NCBI GenBank assembly: GCA_037443945.1
Contig: JBBINH010000010.1
Coordinates: 1 to 64,000 of the forward strand
DNA length: 64,000 bases
Reading direction: 5' to 3'
Origin: SSF26 sp037443945
GTDB lineage: Bacteria > Chloroflexota > Anaerolineae > J102
This document shows, one piece after another, positions 51,198 through 59,668 of the stretch. The first letter of the stretch is position 1; every line of letters begins with the position of its first letter. The notes under the pieces are model-generated. The model searched no databases. It had not been told where the DNA came from and was given only the letters and a program-made list of their open reading frames with translations. The position numbers and the translations under genes are program-made.

Positions 51198-51630
51198 AGT
51201 GCTCCCAGCCTTCCAGGCGGGCAATCGCCTGGCGCAAAAAGTCGGGAACGGCCGTTTTCACGTTGCGCCGATAGTCATACATTACCACCACGCCGTCGCC
51301 CTCGGCAGCCACGCGATTGTGGCGCAGACTCACCAGATGATGGTGTAGGGTGAAACGGTCCTCCTCCAGCGCAATGGTGCGTACACCGACCCGTATCCGA
51401 TCGGGATAGGTCAGGGGCAGGCGATAGCGGCAGCCGATGCTGTGCAAAATGGGGCCGATGCCCGTGCGTTCCATCGCCTCTAGGGCGCCGGTGGCCACCA
51501 GGTAGGCCACGCGTGCGCTTTCGAAATAGCGAAAGTAGTAGACATTGTTGACGTGTTGAAAGGCGTCCATTTCGCCCCAGGCCACGTCGGTCTCATAGAC
51601 GATCGGATAGCCGGCCAGGAGATCGGTCAT
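51196..51630 (-). CDS. Hotdog-fold acyl-CoA thioesterase (YbgC/FadM type)
   Basis: 144-aa 4-hydroxybenzoyl-CoA-type thioesterase. WGEMDAFQHVNNVYYFRYFE matches the catalytic helix, with the Asp and the His-Val-Asn-Asn motif. The ATG at 51630 overlaps the pepA stop by 4 bases. It hydrolyses acyl-CoA, probably to release fatty acids. Confidence 0.88.
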   Translation of the reverse strand: MTDLLAGYPIVYETDVAWGEMDAFQHVNNVYYFRYFESARVAYLVATGALEAMERTGIGPILHSIGCRYRLPLTYPDRIRVGVRTIALEEDRFTLHHHLVSLRHNRVAAEGDGVVVMYDYRRNVKTAVPDFLRQAIARLEGWEH

Positions 51631-53144
51631 GGTTGCCAATCCCGCAAGAACTGCACCAGCAGACGCACGCCAAACGCCGTGGCGCCCTTGGGATAGAGGG
51701 GCCGGCCCGGATCGGCCCAGGCCATATTGGCCAGGTCGATATGCGCCCAAGGATAGTCCTCGGTAAAATGCTCCAGGAACTTGGCGCTGGCGCTTACGCC
51801 GGCATTTTTGGTCGGTAAGGTGGCGTTTTTGACATCGGCTACGTCGCTGCGGATATCCTCGGCGTAGTCCTCGTACAGGGGCATGGGCCAGAGCCGTTCA
51901 CCGGTCACGGCCGCCGCGGCCAACAACCGCTCGCGCAGACGATCGTCGTTGCAGAACAGGCCGGCCGCTTTGGGCCCGAGGGCCACGCCGATGGCGCCGG
52001 TCAGGGTCGCCAGGTCGATCACGGCTTGAGGACGATAGCGCCCGGCAAAGGCCAGAGCATCGGCCAGGATGAGGCGACCTTCGGCATCGGTGGAGATAAT
52101 CTCCACCGTCTTCCCGGTCATGCCCTGATAGACATCGCCGGGTCGTTGGGCGCGACCGGAGATCATGTTCTCGCACAGCGGAGCCAACCCGACGACATGC
52201 AAGGGTAGATCGAGCAGAGCCGCCGCCCGCAGGACGGCAAACACATCGACGGCACCGGTCATGTCGTATTTCATCCGCCACATGGTCTCGCCGGCCGCGT
52301 TCACCTTCAGGCTGTAACCGCCGGTATCAAAGGTGATGCCCTTACCGGCCAGCACGAGCGTGGGCAGCTCCTGGGCCCGGTCGGCATTGTGTTCCAGGAT
52401 CACAAACTTGGGCGGCTCGTCGCTGCCTTTGGCCACGGCCAGGAAAATGCCCATGCCCAAAGCGGCGACTTCCTCCCGTTCGAGGATGGTGCAACGCAAG
52501 CCCACGGCCGCCGCCATCTGGCGGGCGCTTTCGGCCAGATAGGTGGGTGTGGCGATATTGGCCGGGGTGGCGATGAGGTCACGGGCCAGGATGACACTTT
52601 CGGCGATGATCTGACCCACGCGAACGCCTTCGGCTACGGCGGCGAGGCGGTCGGCGCCGAATTCGACCACGGTCAATTCGCCCGGTCGGGGATCTGCCGT
52701 GGGCCGGTTGCCGGTGCGCGGCATGGTGTAGTTCTCCAAAAGGCTGGCCTCCACCACCGCCTGGGCGGCTGCCTGGGGATCGAGACCGCCGACCCCGGCG
52801 CCATGGACGATGGTGGCCACGCGACGGGCTCCGACCTGCCGGGCCGCGGCGATGGCTTTGGCCGCCGCCACGCGCGCGGCCTGGAGATCGAAGCGTTGTC
52901 GGTTGCCCAAACCGACCACCAGGACACGAGGAGCCGGCAAGGCCCCGAAGGTGTGCACGAGGGTCGTGGCGCCCAAACGGCCGGAACAATCGCCCAGGGC
53001 GATCAAGGCGGCGATGCGGCCACCCAGGGCCTTATCCGCGGCGCCGGTGGCACCTCCGGGTTGGGTTACCTCTTCGAACAGATTGACGACAAGGAGATCG
53101 GCCGGAACGGTTGCGATATCGGCCTGAAGCGTTGTGACGTGCAT
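51627..53144 (-). CDS. pepA: Leucyl aminopeptidase (M17)
   Basis: 505-aa zinc aminopeptidase with the N-terminal macrodomain-like half and the C-terminal catalytic half. The signature VSTDAEGRLILADAL-like segment (EIISTDAEGRLILADAL), the Lys in LAGKGITFDTGGYSLK, and ALTLTGAIGVALG-type end motifs are present. ATG 53144 begins the conserved N terminus; the extra 25 residues upstream to 53219 have no ribosome site. Cytosolic peptide turnover. Its stop is coupled to the thioesterase start. Confidence 0.92.
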   Translation of the reverse strand: MHVTTLQADIATVPADLLVVNLFEEVTQPGGATGAADKALGGRIAALIALGDCSGRLGATTLVHTFGALPAPRVLVVGLGNRQRFDLQAARVAAAKAIAAARQVGARRVATIVHGAGVGGLDPQAAAQAVVEASLLENYTMPRTGNRPTADPRPGELTVVEFGADRLAAVAEGVRVGQIIAESVILARDLIATPANIATPTYLAESARQMAAAVGLRCTILEREEVAALGMGIFLAVAKGSDEPPKFVILEHNADRAQELPTLVLAGKGITFDTGGYSLKVNAAGETMWRMKYDMTGAVDVFAVLRAAALLDLPLHVVGLAPLCENMISGRAQRPGDVYQGMTGKTVEIISTDAEGRLILADALAFAGRYRPQAVIDLATLTGAIGVALGPKAAGLFCNDDRLRERLLAAAAVTGERLWPMPLYEDYAEDIRSDVADVKNATLPTKNAGVSASAKFLEHFTEDYPWAHIDLANMAWADPGRPLYPKGATAFGVRLLVQFLRDWQP

Positions 53145-53270
53145 AGCGTATCGGCGAAGCAGATGAAAGAGGGGATAACAGACGCTTATGACCAAGGGCC
53201 TATGGGGGACAAGGCACAACGCATAGAAACGAGAAGCCGCCTCTGGGATCGGGCCTTTTCCCGGACCGAA

Positions 53271-54140
53271 TCACATGGGACCGGTGAAAAGCGGTTCCAG
53301 GGCCCGTTCGGCAGCCACCACGGCCATCGCTCGGGCCGGAGGCCGCTCAGGGTCGAACCGCGCCACGGCAGCGAGCACGTTGGGCAAAAGGTCGAGGTCG
53401 GCGGCGGTGTTGAGGAAGAGATAGGGGCGGGAGAGCACATAGGCAACGGCCGCATCGATATCGGCCTGGTCTTCCAGCGGTTCGTACCAGGTGGTGCGGG
53501 TGGGCGGCCGCGTTCCCCACGGTCTGCGGGTAATGCTTTTGATGGTCTGGACGGCCACGTTGCGCGCCTGACACACGGCCATCAACGCCTCGAAGTCGGC
53601 AGCATATTGCGGATTTTGCATCATGGTGTAGTTATAGGGCAACAGAACGGCATCGAAATCAACCCGTTCCAACGCCCGCCGATGCAGGTGGGCGATGAGC
53701 GTCCCATGACCGGTGATGCCGATAAAGCGGGTCAGACCCTGCCGTTGGGCCTCGAGCACGGCCTGCAACGCGCCGCCCGGCCCCATGACCGTTTCCCACA
53801 CCTGGGGATCGCCGACGTTATGAAGCTGTAACAGGTCGACCTGATCGACCTGCAACCGCCGTAACGAGCGGCGAATGGATTCCCAGGCCGGCCGATAGGT
53901 GCGTTCTTCGACTTTGGTCGCCAGGAAAAAGTCCTGGCGATGGCGTTTCATCCAGGGACCGATGCGCGCCTCGGATTCGCCGTAGCTGGCGGCCGTGTCG
54001 ATGTGATTGACACCGTAGGCCAGCAAAAGCTCCAGCGCGGCATCGGCGCGTGCCTGCGAGACATTCCACAGCGCCGCCGCACCGAAGATGGCGCGACTGC
54101 TTTCATGTCCGGTACGACCAAACGGATGACGGGGTAGCAT
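53271..54140 (-). CDS. Aldo/keto reductase
   Basis: 289-aa NADPH-dependent AKR. The catalytic tetrad is D48 (HIDTAASYG), Y53, K76 (LATKVEER) and H107 (LLQLHNVG). The barrel is shorter at the C terminus than classical AKRs (about 320 aa), which resembles the YajO/oxidoreductase group. A strong AGGAGG lies before ATG 54140. It starts 12 bases after the aminotransferase stop, so the pair is likely co-transcribed. The substrate is unknown. Confidence 0.88.
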   Translation of the reverse strand: MLPRHPFGRTGHESSRAIFGAAALWNVSQARADAALELLLAYGVNHIDTAASYGESEARIGPWMKRHRQDFFLATKVEERTYRPAWESIRRSLRRLQVDQVDLLQLHNVGDPQVWETVMGPGGALQAVLEAQRQGLTRFIGITGHGTLIAHLHRRALERVDFDAVLLPYNYTMMQNPQYAADFEALMAVCQARNVAVQTIKSITRRPWGTRPPTRTTWYEPLEDQADIDAAVAYVLSRPYLFLNTAADLDLLPNVLAAVARFDPERPPARAMAVVAAERALEPLFTGPM

Positions 54141-54152
54141 AGTCCTCCTCCT

Positions 54153-55343
54153 TCAGGCCAGGACGCGCAGGCGCTCGGCTACGGTCTGCAGCGTCTCGTC
54201 CTTTTTGCAAAAACAGAAACGGGCCAGATGGCGGGCCAAATGCCTGTGAGGCGGGCTATAGAACGTGCCCGGAGGAATGGCGGCCACGCCGACCGTGGTT
54301 GTCAACCACCGGCAAAACTGCTCATCGTCGGCAAAGCCGAAGGCCGAGGTATCGGCCATGATGAAGTAGGTGGCGGCCGGGATCAGGGGACGCAGGCGGG
54401 CCTGGGCCAGAATGCCGGCCAGACGATCGCGCTTGGCGCGGTACATCTGCGCCATGTTCTCATAGTAGCCCCGAGACGGCGCCTCCCGAATGGCGGCCGC
54501 CACGGCAACCTGGAGAGGCGTCGCCACCGAGAAGGTCAACCACTGCTGCACAGCGCGGATGGCGCCCACCAGAGGGGCCGGGCCGATGGCCCAACCGATC
54601 TTCCAGCCCGTGACCGAAAACGTCTTGCCGGCCGAACCGACGCTTAGGGTGCGTTCCCACATGCCCGGCAGGGTCGCCATGCGCGGCAAACGGTCATGTT
54701 CGAACAGCATCCGTTCGTACACTTCATCGCTGATGACGATGACATCGTGCTCCTGACACAGAGCGGCGATCTCGGCCAACTCGGCCTCCTCGTAGACCTT
54801 GCCGGTGGGATTGTGGGGTGTGTTGAGCAAGAGCAATTTGGTGCGCGGACCAAAGGCCCGACGCAGCTCGTCAGGATCATAACGCCAGCTGCCATCGGCT
54901 TGCGGATAGAGGGGCACGAACACGGGGACCCCACCGGCCATGATCACATCGGCCGTGTAGACATCGAAAAACGGCTCGAAGATGATGACCTCGTCCCCCG
55001 GTTCGACCAGGGCCTGACAGGCCGCAAATAACGCCGCCGTAGCGCCGGCCATGACCTGGACTTCATCCCACGGATCCACAGGCCGGCCCAGGTCCAGGCC
55101 GGCCTGCGCGGCCAGAACCTCGACCAGAGCGGGATGGCCGCCGTAGCGGGTGTACTGGTTGTGATCGGCGGCAATGGCCGCCTGCGCTGCCGTCTTGATG
55201 AAATCGGGCGCCGGAAAATCGGGAAAACCCTGACCCAAATTGACGGCCCCGTGCTTTTCGGCCAGGGCGGTGTATTCGGCAAAAACCGAAGCGCCAAAGC
55301 CACGCACCCGTGTGGCGAGATAGGTAGAACGGCTGGCAGACAC
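54153..55343 (-). CDS. PLP-dependent class I aminotransferase
   Basis: 396-aa fold-type I aminotransferase, close to methionine/kynurenine/glutamine transaminases. The PLP Lys is in GSAGKTFSVTGWKIG, with the NTPHNPTGKVY and ISDEVYERM motifs. The start is GTG 55343, supported by GGGAG 6-7 bases upstream and the conserved TYLATRVRGFGASVF beginning. The much longer open frame to 55586 overlaps palindromes and is rejected. It belongs to the aminotransferase-AKR pair. Confidence 0.9.
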   Translation of the reverse strand: MSASRSTYLATRVRGFGASVFAEYTALAEKHGAVNLGQGFPDFPAPDFIKTAAQAAIAADHNQYTRYGGHPALVEVLAAQAGLDLGRPVDPWDEVQVMAGATAALFAACQALVEPGDEVIIFEPFFDVYTADVIMAGGVPVFVPLYPQADGSWRYDPDELRRAFGPRTKLLLLNTPHNPTGKVYEEAELAEIAALCQEHDVIVISDEVYERMLFEHDRLPRMATLPGMWERTLSVGSAGKTFSVTGWKIGWAIGPAPLVGAIRAVQQWLTFSVATPLQVAVAAAIREAPSRGYYENMAQMYRAKRDRLAGILAQARLRPLIPAATYFIMADTSAFGFADDEQFCRWLTTTVGVAAIPPGTFYSPPHRHLARHLARFCFCKKDETLQTVAERLRVLA

Positions 55344-55392
55344 CGGGCACTCCCTAGAAAGACGAAAATCGGCACGGATTGGATTACGGTTT

Positions 55393-55422
55393 GCGGCCGG
55401 CAACCGAATCGCTGCCGGCCGC
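55393..55422. repeat. 10-bp palindrome arms upstream of the aminotransferase
   Basis: GCGGCCGGCA (55393-55402) pairs with TGCCGGCCGC (55413-55422). It lies in the leader region of the aminotransferase gene, near a TATAAT-like hexamer on the minus strand (55437-55432). It could be an operator or a transcript hairpin. Confidence 0.4.
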
Positions 55423-55508
55423 CGCGTGCTTATTATACCCGACCCGTCTCGCCTGCCGATGTCCTCAAGCGCATGACGAAGAGACGGCCCCCTGTGGGCC
55501 GGGAGGCT

Positions 55509-55539
55509 CCGCCGCCGAGGCACCCCACCTCGGCGGCGG
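55509..55539. terminator. 12-bp hairpin after the GNAT gene
   Basis: CCGCCGCCGAGG (55509-55520) pairs with CCTCGGCGGCGG (55528-55539) over 7 bases. It is on the downstream side of the minus-strand GNAT gene. No T-run is present. Confidence 0.5.
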
Positions 55540-55589
55540 CAGGCCCTGCCGAGATAGCCATGCCCCGGCCGTCGGGCTGCCGGCACAAC

Positions 55590-56591
55590 TCATGGGCTTA
55601 CCGACTTGCCAAAAGCGATGCTCCGCCGGACCGCCACAAAGCCCAGACGTTCATAGAGGCCGAAGGCGCCCGTGGGACTCTCGCCATCCACACGCAACGC
55701 CGCGTACTCCATGCCCACGGCCCGGAAAGCCTGCAGCGAACGACAAAGCAGAGCCGTGCCCACACCGCAGCGGCGCCAGGGCCGACGCACACCCAAAAGG
55801 CCTACCCAGGCCTCCTGGATACCCTGGCGTTCGTTCTCCTCCGGACTGAGAAAATTGATGGCGAAGCCGACGACCTCCTCACCGGCCAGGGCAAGGAAGG
55901 ACAGATCGCCGCGAAAGCTCTCGCTGCCGACCACGAACAACCGCCAGTGGGCCTCGGTTTGGGGCTGAAACCCCCAATGGTCGCCGAAAGCCTCGTTATA
56001 AGCTGCCAGGACCTGGGGGTCCCGTTCGGGTGACCAGTTGACAATGCGCAAAGCCGCCGGTTCCGGGGTGGGAATGGGTTGGCCGAGATCGCGCCGCATC
56101 TGATAGAAGTAACGGAGGGGTTCAAAGCCGTGGCGTCGGAACAGGACAATGCGATCGGATTCATGATCGTAACAACTGACCCGCAACAAACGCGGCAATG
56201 CCTCCGGCTGCCCGGCCATTTTGGCGCGGGCGCGGGCCTCTTGCCATTGCAGCAGGAAATGCCCCAGGCCCCGCCGACGATGCTGCGGATGCACACCGCC
56301 CCACAAAAAGGCCACGACCTCGGTCACAGCCTGAGGCACCAGAGAGACCACGGCCACGGCCGCCACATCACCGTCGGCGGTGAGGGCAAGCAGACTGTCT
56401 TGGGCGAAATCCGTTGCGGGGTCCTCGAACTCGCGGCGCATATCGGCCAAGGTGCCGGCGCGTTGGCTGCCGTCGGCCGCATCGGCGGCCAGAAACATCT
56501 CCCAGATGCGCCGGGCATCGGCTACGGTAGCAGGACGCCAGGTATACTCGGGGAAAGAAGGGGGTTGGAACCGGGAGAGGGATCCAGACAT
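55590..56591 (-). CDS. GNAT family N-acetyltransferase, two domains
   Basis: 333-aa protein with two successive GNAT folds. The first has the acetyl-CoA loop HPQHRRRGLGHFLLQW (about 113-128), the second VRRPWRRCGVGTALLCRSL (about 278-296). Paired GNAT domains occur in mycothiol synthase and in several unknown acetyltransferases. The ATG at 56591 is supported by AGGA 6 bases upstream. The substrate is unassigned. Confidence 0.85.
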   Translation of the reverse strand: MSGSLSRFQPPSFPEYTWRPATVADARRIWEMFLAADAADGSQRAGTLADMRREFEDPATDFAQDSLLALTADGDVAAVAVVSLVPQAVTEVVAFLWGGVHPQHRRRGLGHFLLQWQEARARAKMAGQPEALPRLLRVSCYDHESDRIVLFRRHGFEPLRYFYQMRRDLGQPIPTPEPAALRIVNWSPERDPQVLAAYNEAFGDHWGFQPQTEAHWRLFVVGSESFRGDLSFLALAGEEVVGFAINFLSPEENERQGIQEAWVGLLGVRRPWRRCGVGTALLCRSLQAFRAVGMEYAALRVDGESPTGAFGLYERLGFVAVRRSIAFGKSVSP

Positions 56592-56648
56592 GGTTGTCCT
56601 CACCATGACGAGGCTTGGGAAGGCGCATCGGCCTTCCCCAGCGCAAGG

Positions 56649-57506
56649 TTAGCCGTTGCGGTGCAGTTTGCCGGTCCGCTTGGCATAGCGTTCGGCCAGC
56701 CCGAAGACCTTGAGGCCGACGGGAATGGCAACCAGCCCCATCAGCAACACCGGCCAGATGGTGGGCCAGAGCTCGGCCACACCGGCGCCTTCCAGCAGCG
56801 CCGCCCGGGCGCCAATAAGCACATAGGTGGCCGGGCTGAACACGGCCAGCTTCTGCAACAGCGGCGGCAGCACCTCGACGGGATAGTAGACGCCCGAAAC
56901 GAGGAGCATCAGGGCAATGATGACATGGGTCATCTGCGAACCCCGTTCCGGAAACAGAAGCGGTAGCACCGAAGCCATGATGCCGACACCGATGAAGCTG
57001 AGGCTGCCGGCCAGGAGCATCATCAGACCTGCCCCCAGGTCGGCGTTGCTCAGATCGATCTCGAATAACAGCACCGCCACCGCCAGAATAACGGCATTGA
57101 AGAGCATGCTGTAGAGCACAGCGAAGAGGGTCTGGCCGGCCATGTGGGTCAGGCGATAGATAGGCGCCATCAGGGTGTATTCAATGGTGCCTTCCCAGCG
57201 CTCGATGCTGATCACGTCGGTGATCCAGTAGAAAATCACCGAGAGAAAATGCCAGACGAGGGTGCCCACGATGAGATAAAGGGCCAGATAGCGACCGTTG
57301 ATCACCTCGTTGCCGCCGCCGAGCCGTTCCATGCCCAGGCCGATGTAGCTGACCGAGAGGGCATTGGCAATGGAATAGCACAGCCAGACAAGCTCCCACG
57401 ACCAGTAGCGTTTGACCAGATTGGCGTTCCGCTCGATAAAGGCATAGGTGGCGCGTACCTGACGGATCAGGAAGGAGGAGGGGGAAACGGAGATAGTGGT
57501 AGACAT
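56649..57506 (-). CDS. ABC-2 type exporter permease
   Basis: 285-aa integral membrane protein with six helices, of the ABC-2 permease family (PVEVLPPLLQKLAVFSPATY near the end is typical). GGAG lies before ATG 57506. It follows the ATPase gene by about 70 bases and should form a homodimeric channel. The exported compound is unknown. Confidence 0.87.
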   Translation of the reverse strand: MSTTISVSPSSFLIRQVRATYAFIERNANLVKRYWSWELVWLCYSIANALSVSYIGLGMERLGGGNEVINGRYLALYLIVGTLVWHFLSVIFYWITDVISIERWEGTIEYTLMAPIYRLTHMAGQTLFAVLYSMLFNAVILAVAVLLFEIDLSNADLGAGLMMLLAGSLSFIGVGIMASVLPLLFPERGSQMTHVIIALMLLVSGVYYPVEVLPPLLQKLAVFSPATYVLIGARAALLEGAGVAELWPTIWPVLLMGLVAIPVGLKVFGLAERYAKRTGKLHRNG

Positions 57507-57577
57507 GGCAAAAACTCCGCCGTCACAAAGGGCTTCTCGCCGACGGTGAGGGCGAGGCCGGCGGGAAACAGGTTGCA

Positions 57578-58450
57578 TTAAACTTCGTCTGCGAGCTGGC
57601 GGCCGGTCAAGGCCAGAAAAACGTCCTCGAGCGTGGCGACATGGCCGTTCGCACCGGGCACGCGGGCGCGCAGGCCGGCCGGTGTATCCAGGGCGACGAT
57701 CCGGCCCCGGTCCATGATGGCGACGCGATCGCAGAGCAGCTCGGCTTCGTTCATGTCGTGCGTGGTCAACAGAATGGTGGTCCCTTTTTCCTGCTGCAAC
57801 TCACGGATGATGGCCTGCACCTCGCGTTTCGAACGCGGGTCCAGCCCTGTGGTCGGTTCGTCCAGCAACAGCACGCGCGGCTGCGAGAGCAACGCGCGGG
57901 CAATGGCCACCTTCTGTTGCATCCCGCGCGACATTTGCTCCATGGGGTTGTGGATGGCGCGCTTTTCCAGCCCCAGGCGAGCGAGGATCTGTTCGATCTG
58001 CTCCTGCGTGGCCCGCCCTTCCAGCCCATAGAGCCGGGCACCGTAAAGCAGGTTTTCCAACGGCGAGAGCTTCTTGAAGAAGCTGGCCTCCACCGAAACA
58101 CGGTTGATCAGCCGCCGCACCTGCATGGTCTGGCGCACGACATCGTAACCGCAGACGTGGATGGCGCCGGCATCGGGCAACAGGAGTGTGGCGATCAAAC
58201 GAATCAGGGTGGATTTGCCGCCGCCGTTGGGTCCGAGCACCCCGAAAATCTCACCCTCGCGGACCTCGAAACTGACATGGTCCACGGCGACGACCACTCC
58301 CCGCCGGGTTTGCGCTTCGGCGTCATGTCCGTTCGCACCGCCGACAGGTGCCGTTTGGGTGGACTGAGCCTTGCGCCAAAAGGGCCACCGATCGACATCG
58401 GGTTTGCCGAATTGTTTGTACACATCGCGAACGACGATAGCGGTGGACAT
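57578..58450 (-). CDS. ABC exporter ATP-binding protein
   Basis: 290-aa ATPase of the DrrA/NodI-like group. Walker A GPNGGGKST, signature MSRGMQQKVAIARAL (Ser-Arg variant of LSGGQ), Walker B VLLLDEPTTGLD and H-loop TTHDMNEAE are present. An unusual stretch (about 22-60) between the first strand and the ATPase core carries a flexible insert with NGHDAEAQT. The ATG at 58450 has GGAGG 5-6 bases upstream. Expression appears to be governed by the leader upstream. Confidence 0.88.
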   Translation of the reverse strand: MSTAIVVRDVYKQFGKPDVDRWPFWRKAQSTQTAPVGGANGHDAEAQTRRGVVVAVDHVSFEVREGEIFGVLGPNGGGKSTLIRLIATLLLPDAGAIHVCGYDVVRQTMQVRRLINRVSVEASFFKKLSPLENLLYGARLYGLEGRATQEQIEQILARLGLEKRAIHNPMEQMSRGMQQKVAIARALLSQPRVLLLDEPTTGLDPRSKREVQAIIRELQQEKGTTILLTTHDMNEAELLCDRVAIMDRGRIVALDTPAGLRARVPGANGHVATLEDVFLALTGRQLADEV

Positions 58451-58530
58451 GGGTACCTCCGATGAAAAACCAGAGCGAATAAAGCCGGAAAACGACACCA
58501 CGCTATGCCCATCAGGACCTCCCAAAGAAA

Positions 58531-58564
58531 CAAGCGGCCCCGGATAGCGCCCGACGGCCGCTTG
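58531..58564 (-). other. Second leader hairpin
   Basis: CAAGCGGCC (58531-58539) pairs with GGCCGCTTG (58556-58564), followed on the minus strand by TTTCTTT. It lies 80 bases before the ATPase start and may be an extra attenuating structure. Confidence 0.55.
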
Positions 58565-58584
58565 CATGAGCAAAAAAGCCACAC

Positions 58585-58618
58585 AAAAAGGCCACGGGCG
58601 GGAAGTGCGCCCATGGCC
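58585..58618 (-). terminator. Intrinsic terminator in the leader
   Basis: On the minus strand GGCCATGGGCG (58618-58608) pairs with CGCCCGTGGCC (58600-58590), with one T-G wobble, then TTTTT and a second T6 tract. No minus-strand gene lies upstream except the leader ORF, so the terminator acts on the exporter mRNA leader itself. Confidence 0.8.
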
Positions 58619-58644
58619 TCTGATTCGATAAGACGTTTATCTAA

Positions 58645-58734
58645 CTACAGAGAAGGACGCACTCCGGCACGGCAGGGAAGAACATCGCCCACAGGGCGAC
58701 GCACGAAGGTAAGAAACAAGTAAACCATTATCAT
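58645..58734 (-). CDS. Candidate leader peptide (29 aa)
   Basis: A 29-codon ORF starts ATG ATA ATG and ends TAG 27 bases before the terminator stem. The peptide starts with hydrophobic residues (VYLFLTF) followed by Arg-Arg-Pro (residues 12-14). The codons for Arg-Arg-Pro lie in one arm of a perfect hairpin TCGCCC-TGT-GGGCGA (58699-58685). A purine-rich AGGAAGG lies about 11 bases before the start. The peptide composition resembles uORFs that stall ribosomes under translation-targeting drugs, but this is inference. Confidence 0.5.
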   Translation of the reverse strand: MIMVYLFLTFVRRPVGDVLPCRAGVRPSL

Positions 58735-58766
58735 GCGGATTGCATCCTTCCTAGCGAGGTGGGAAA

Positions 58767-58796
58767 AGTCTATCATACGGTGATGTTGAAAGTCAA
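58767..58796 (-). promoter_or_regulatory. Promoter of the exporter leader
   Basis: On the minus strand TTGACT (58796-58791), an 18-bp spacer and TAGACT (58772-58767), preceded by TGA giving an extended -10. The transcript would start about 25 bases before the leader ORF. Confidence 0.65.
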
Positions 58797-58994
58797 ACCC
58801 GATCGCCCTTCCCTTCCGAGGCGAGTCTACCGGTCTTGGCACGCATTGCCGAGCCGTGCTTGCGGGAACACGGGCCGGGGTTTTCCCGGTGCCGGTCTCG
58901 GCAGGTCGGCGAGGTCGCCCTGGCCGCAACCGAGCCGACAAAGGCGTTTGTTATTCGGCCACGCCTGCTGGTACGATCACGGTCATCCTGCGCG

Positions 58995-59567
58995 ATGTCT
59001 CCGCCTATGTCCGTCCCTTCGTCTACAGGCGCCTACGGGGCCGATCGCCACCGCTATCAGTTCATCCCGCGTGTCCTCATCATCCTCACCTGGGGCGAGC
59101 AGGTGCTTCTGATCCGGCGTGGGTTGCACAAGCGGCTATGGCCGGGGCTGTATAACGCACCCGGCGGCCATGTGGAACGGGGCGAGGAGCCGTATGAGGC
59201 GGCCTGCCGGGAACTGGGCGAAGAAACCGGAGTGGTACCGACGAGGCTACGGCTGCGGGGGCTGATCGTGGCCGAGACCGGCCTGGACGAGGCCGGCATC
59301 CTTGTTTTCGTCTTCCAGGGCGAAGCTACCTCGCCCGTTCTGCACAGCAGCGCCGAAGGCGAGGCGCAATGGGTGGCGCGGCATGCCCTGACCGGGTTGA
59401 ACCTCCTCCCCGACCTGCCGCTGGTCCTGCAACTGACCCTCGATCAACCCGGTTTCTTCTACCTCTATAAAACCCCCACCGCCGATGGGGGCGAGACGAT
59501 CCGAATGCGGATTGTCGAGGCCACACCTGTCGGCGATCATACGCCACCACCCCCGCCGATGGGATAA
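58995..59567 (+). CDS. Nudix hydrolase
   Basis: 190-aa pyrophosphohydrolase. The Nudix box is complete (GHVERGEEPYEAACRELGEE then TGV). The substrate is not predictable; the type resembles 8-oxo-dGTP/nucleotide hydrolases (MutT-like). Start is uncertain: ATG 58995 or ATG 59007, neither with a clear ribosome site. The protein is longer than MutT by a C-terminal extension of about 50 residues. Confidence 0.85.
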   Translation: MSPPMSVPSSTGAYGADRHRYQFIPRVLIILTWGEQVLLIRRGLHKRLWPGLYNAPGGHVERGEEPYEAACRELGEETGVVPTRLRLRGLIVAETGLDEAGILVFVFQGEATSPVLHSSAEGEAQWVARHALTGLNLLPDLPLVLQLTLDQPGFFYLYKTPTADGGETIRMRIVEATPVGDHTPPPPPMG

Positions 59568-59668
59568 TAGCCCTAAGCTCATAGGGCTTGACTCCGGCTC
59601 ATGTTCAGAGCTTGTGCCGGGGAGTTGCCCTTTCCTCCTCTCATCGCTTCTCAGCACGAGGCCGTCTT

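Larger units (their letters stand above)
58451..58994 (-). other. Leader region between the ABC exporter and the Nudix gene
   Basis: This 544-bp interval holds, on the minus strand, a promoter (58796-58767), a short ORF (58734-58645), a rho-independent terminator (58618-58585) and a second hairpin (58564-58531) before the ATPase gene. The right part is unassigned upstream sequence of the Nudix gene. Confidence 0.6.
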
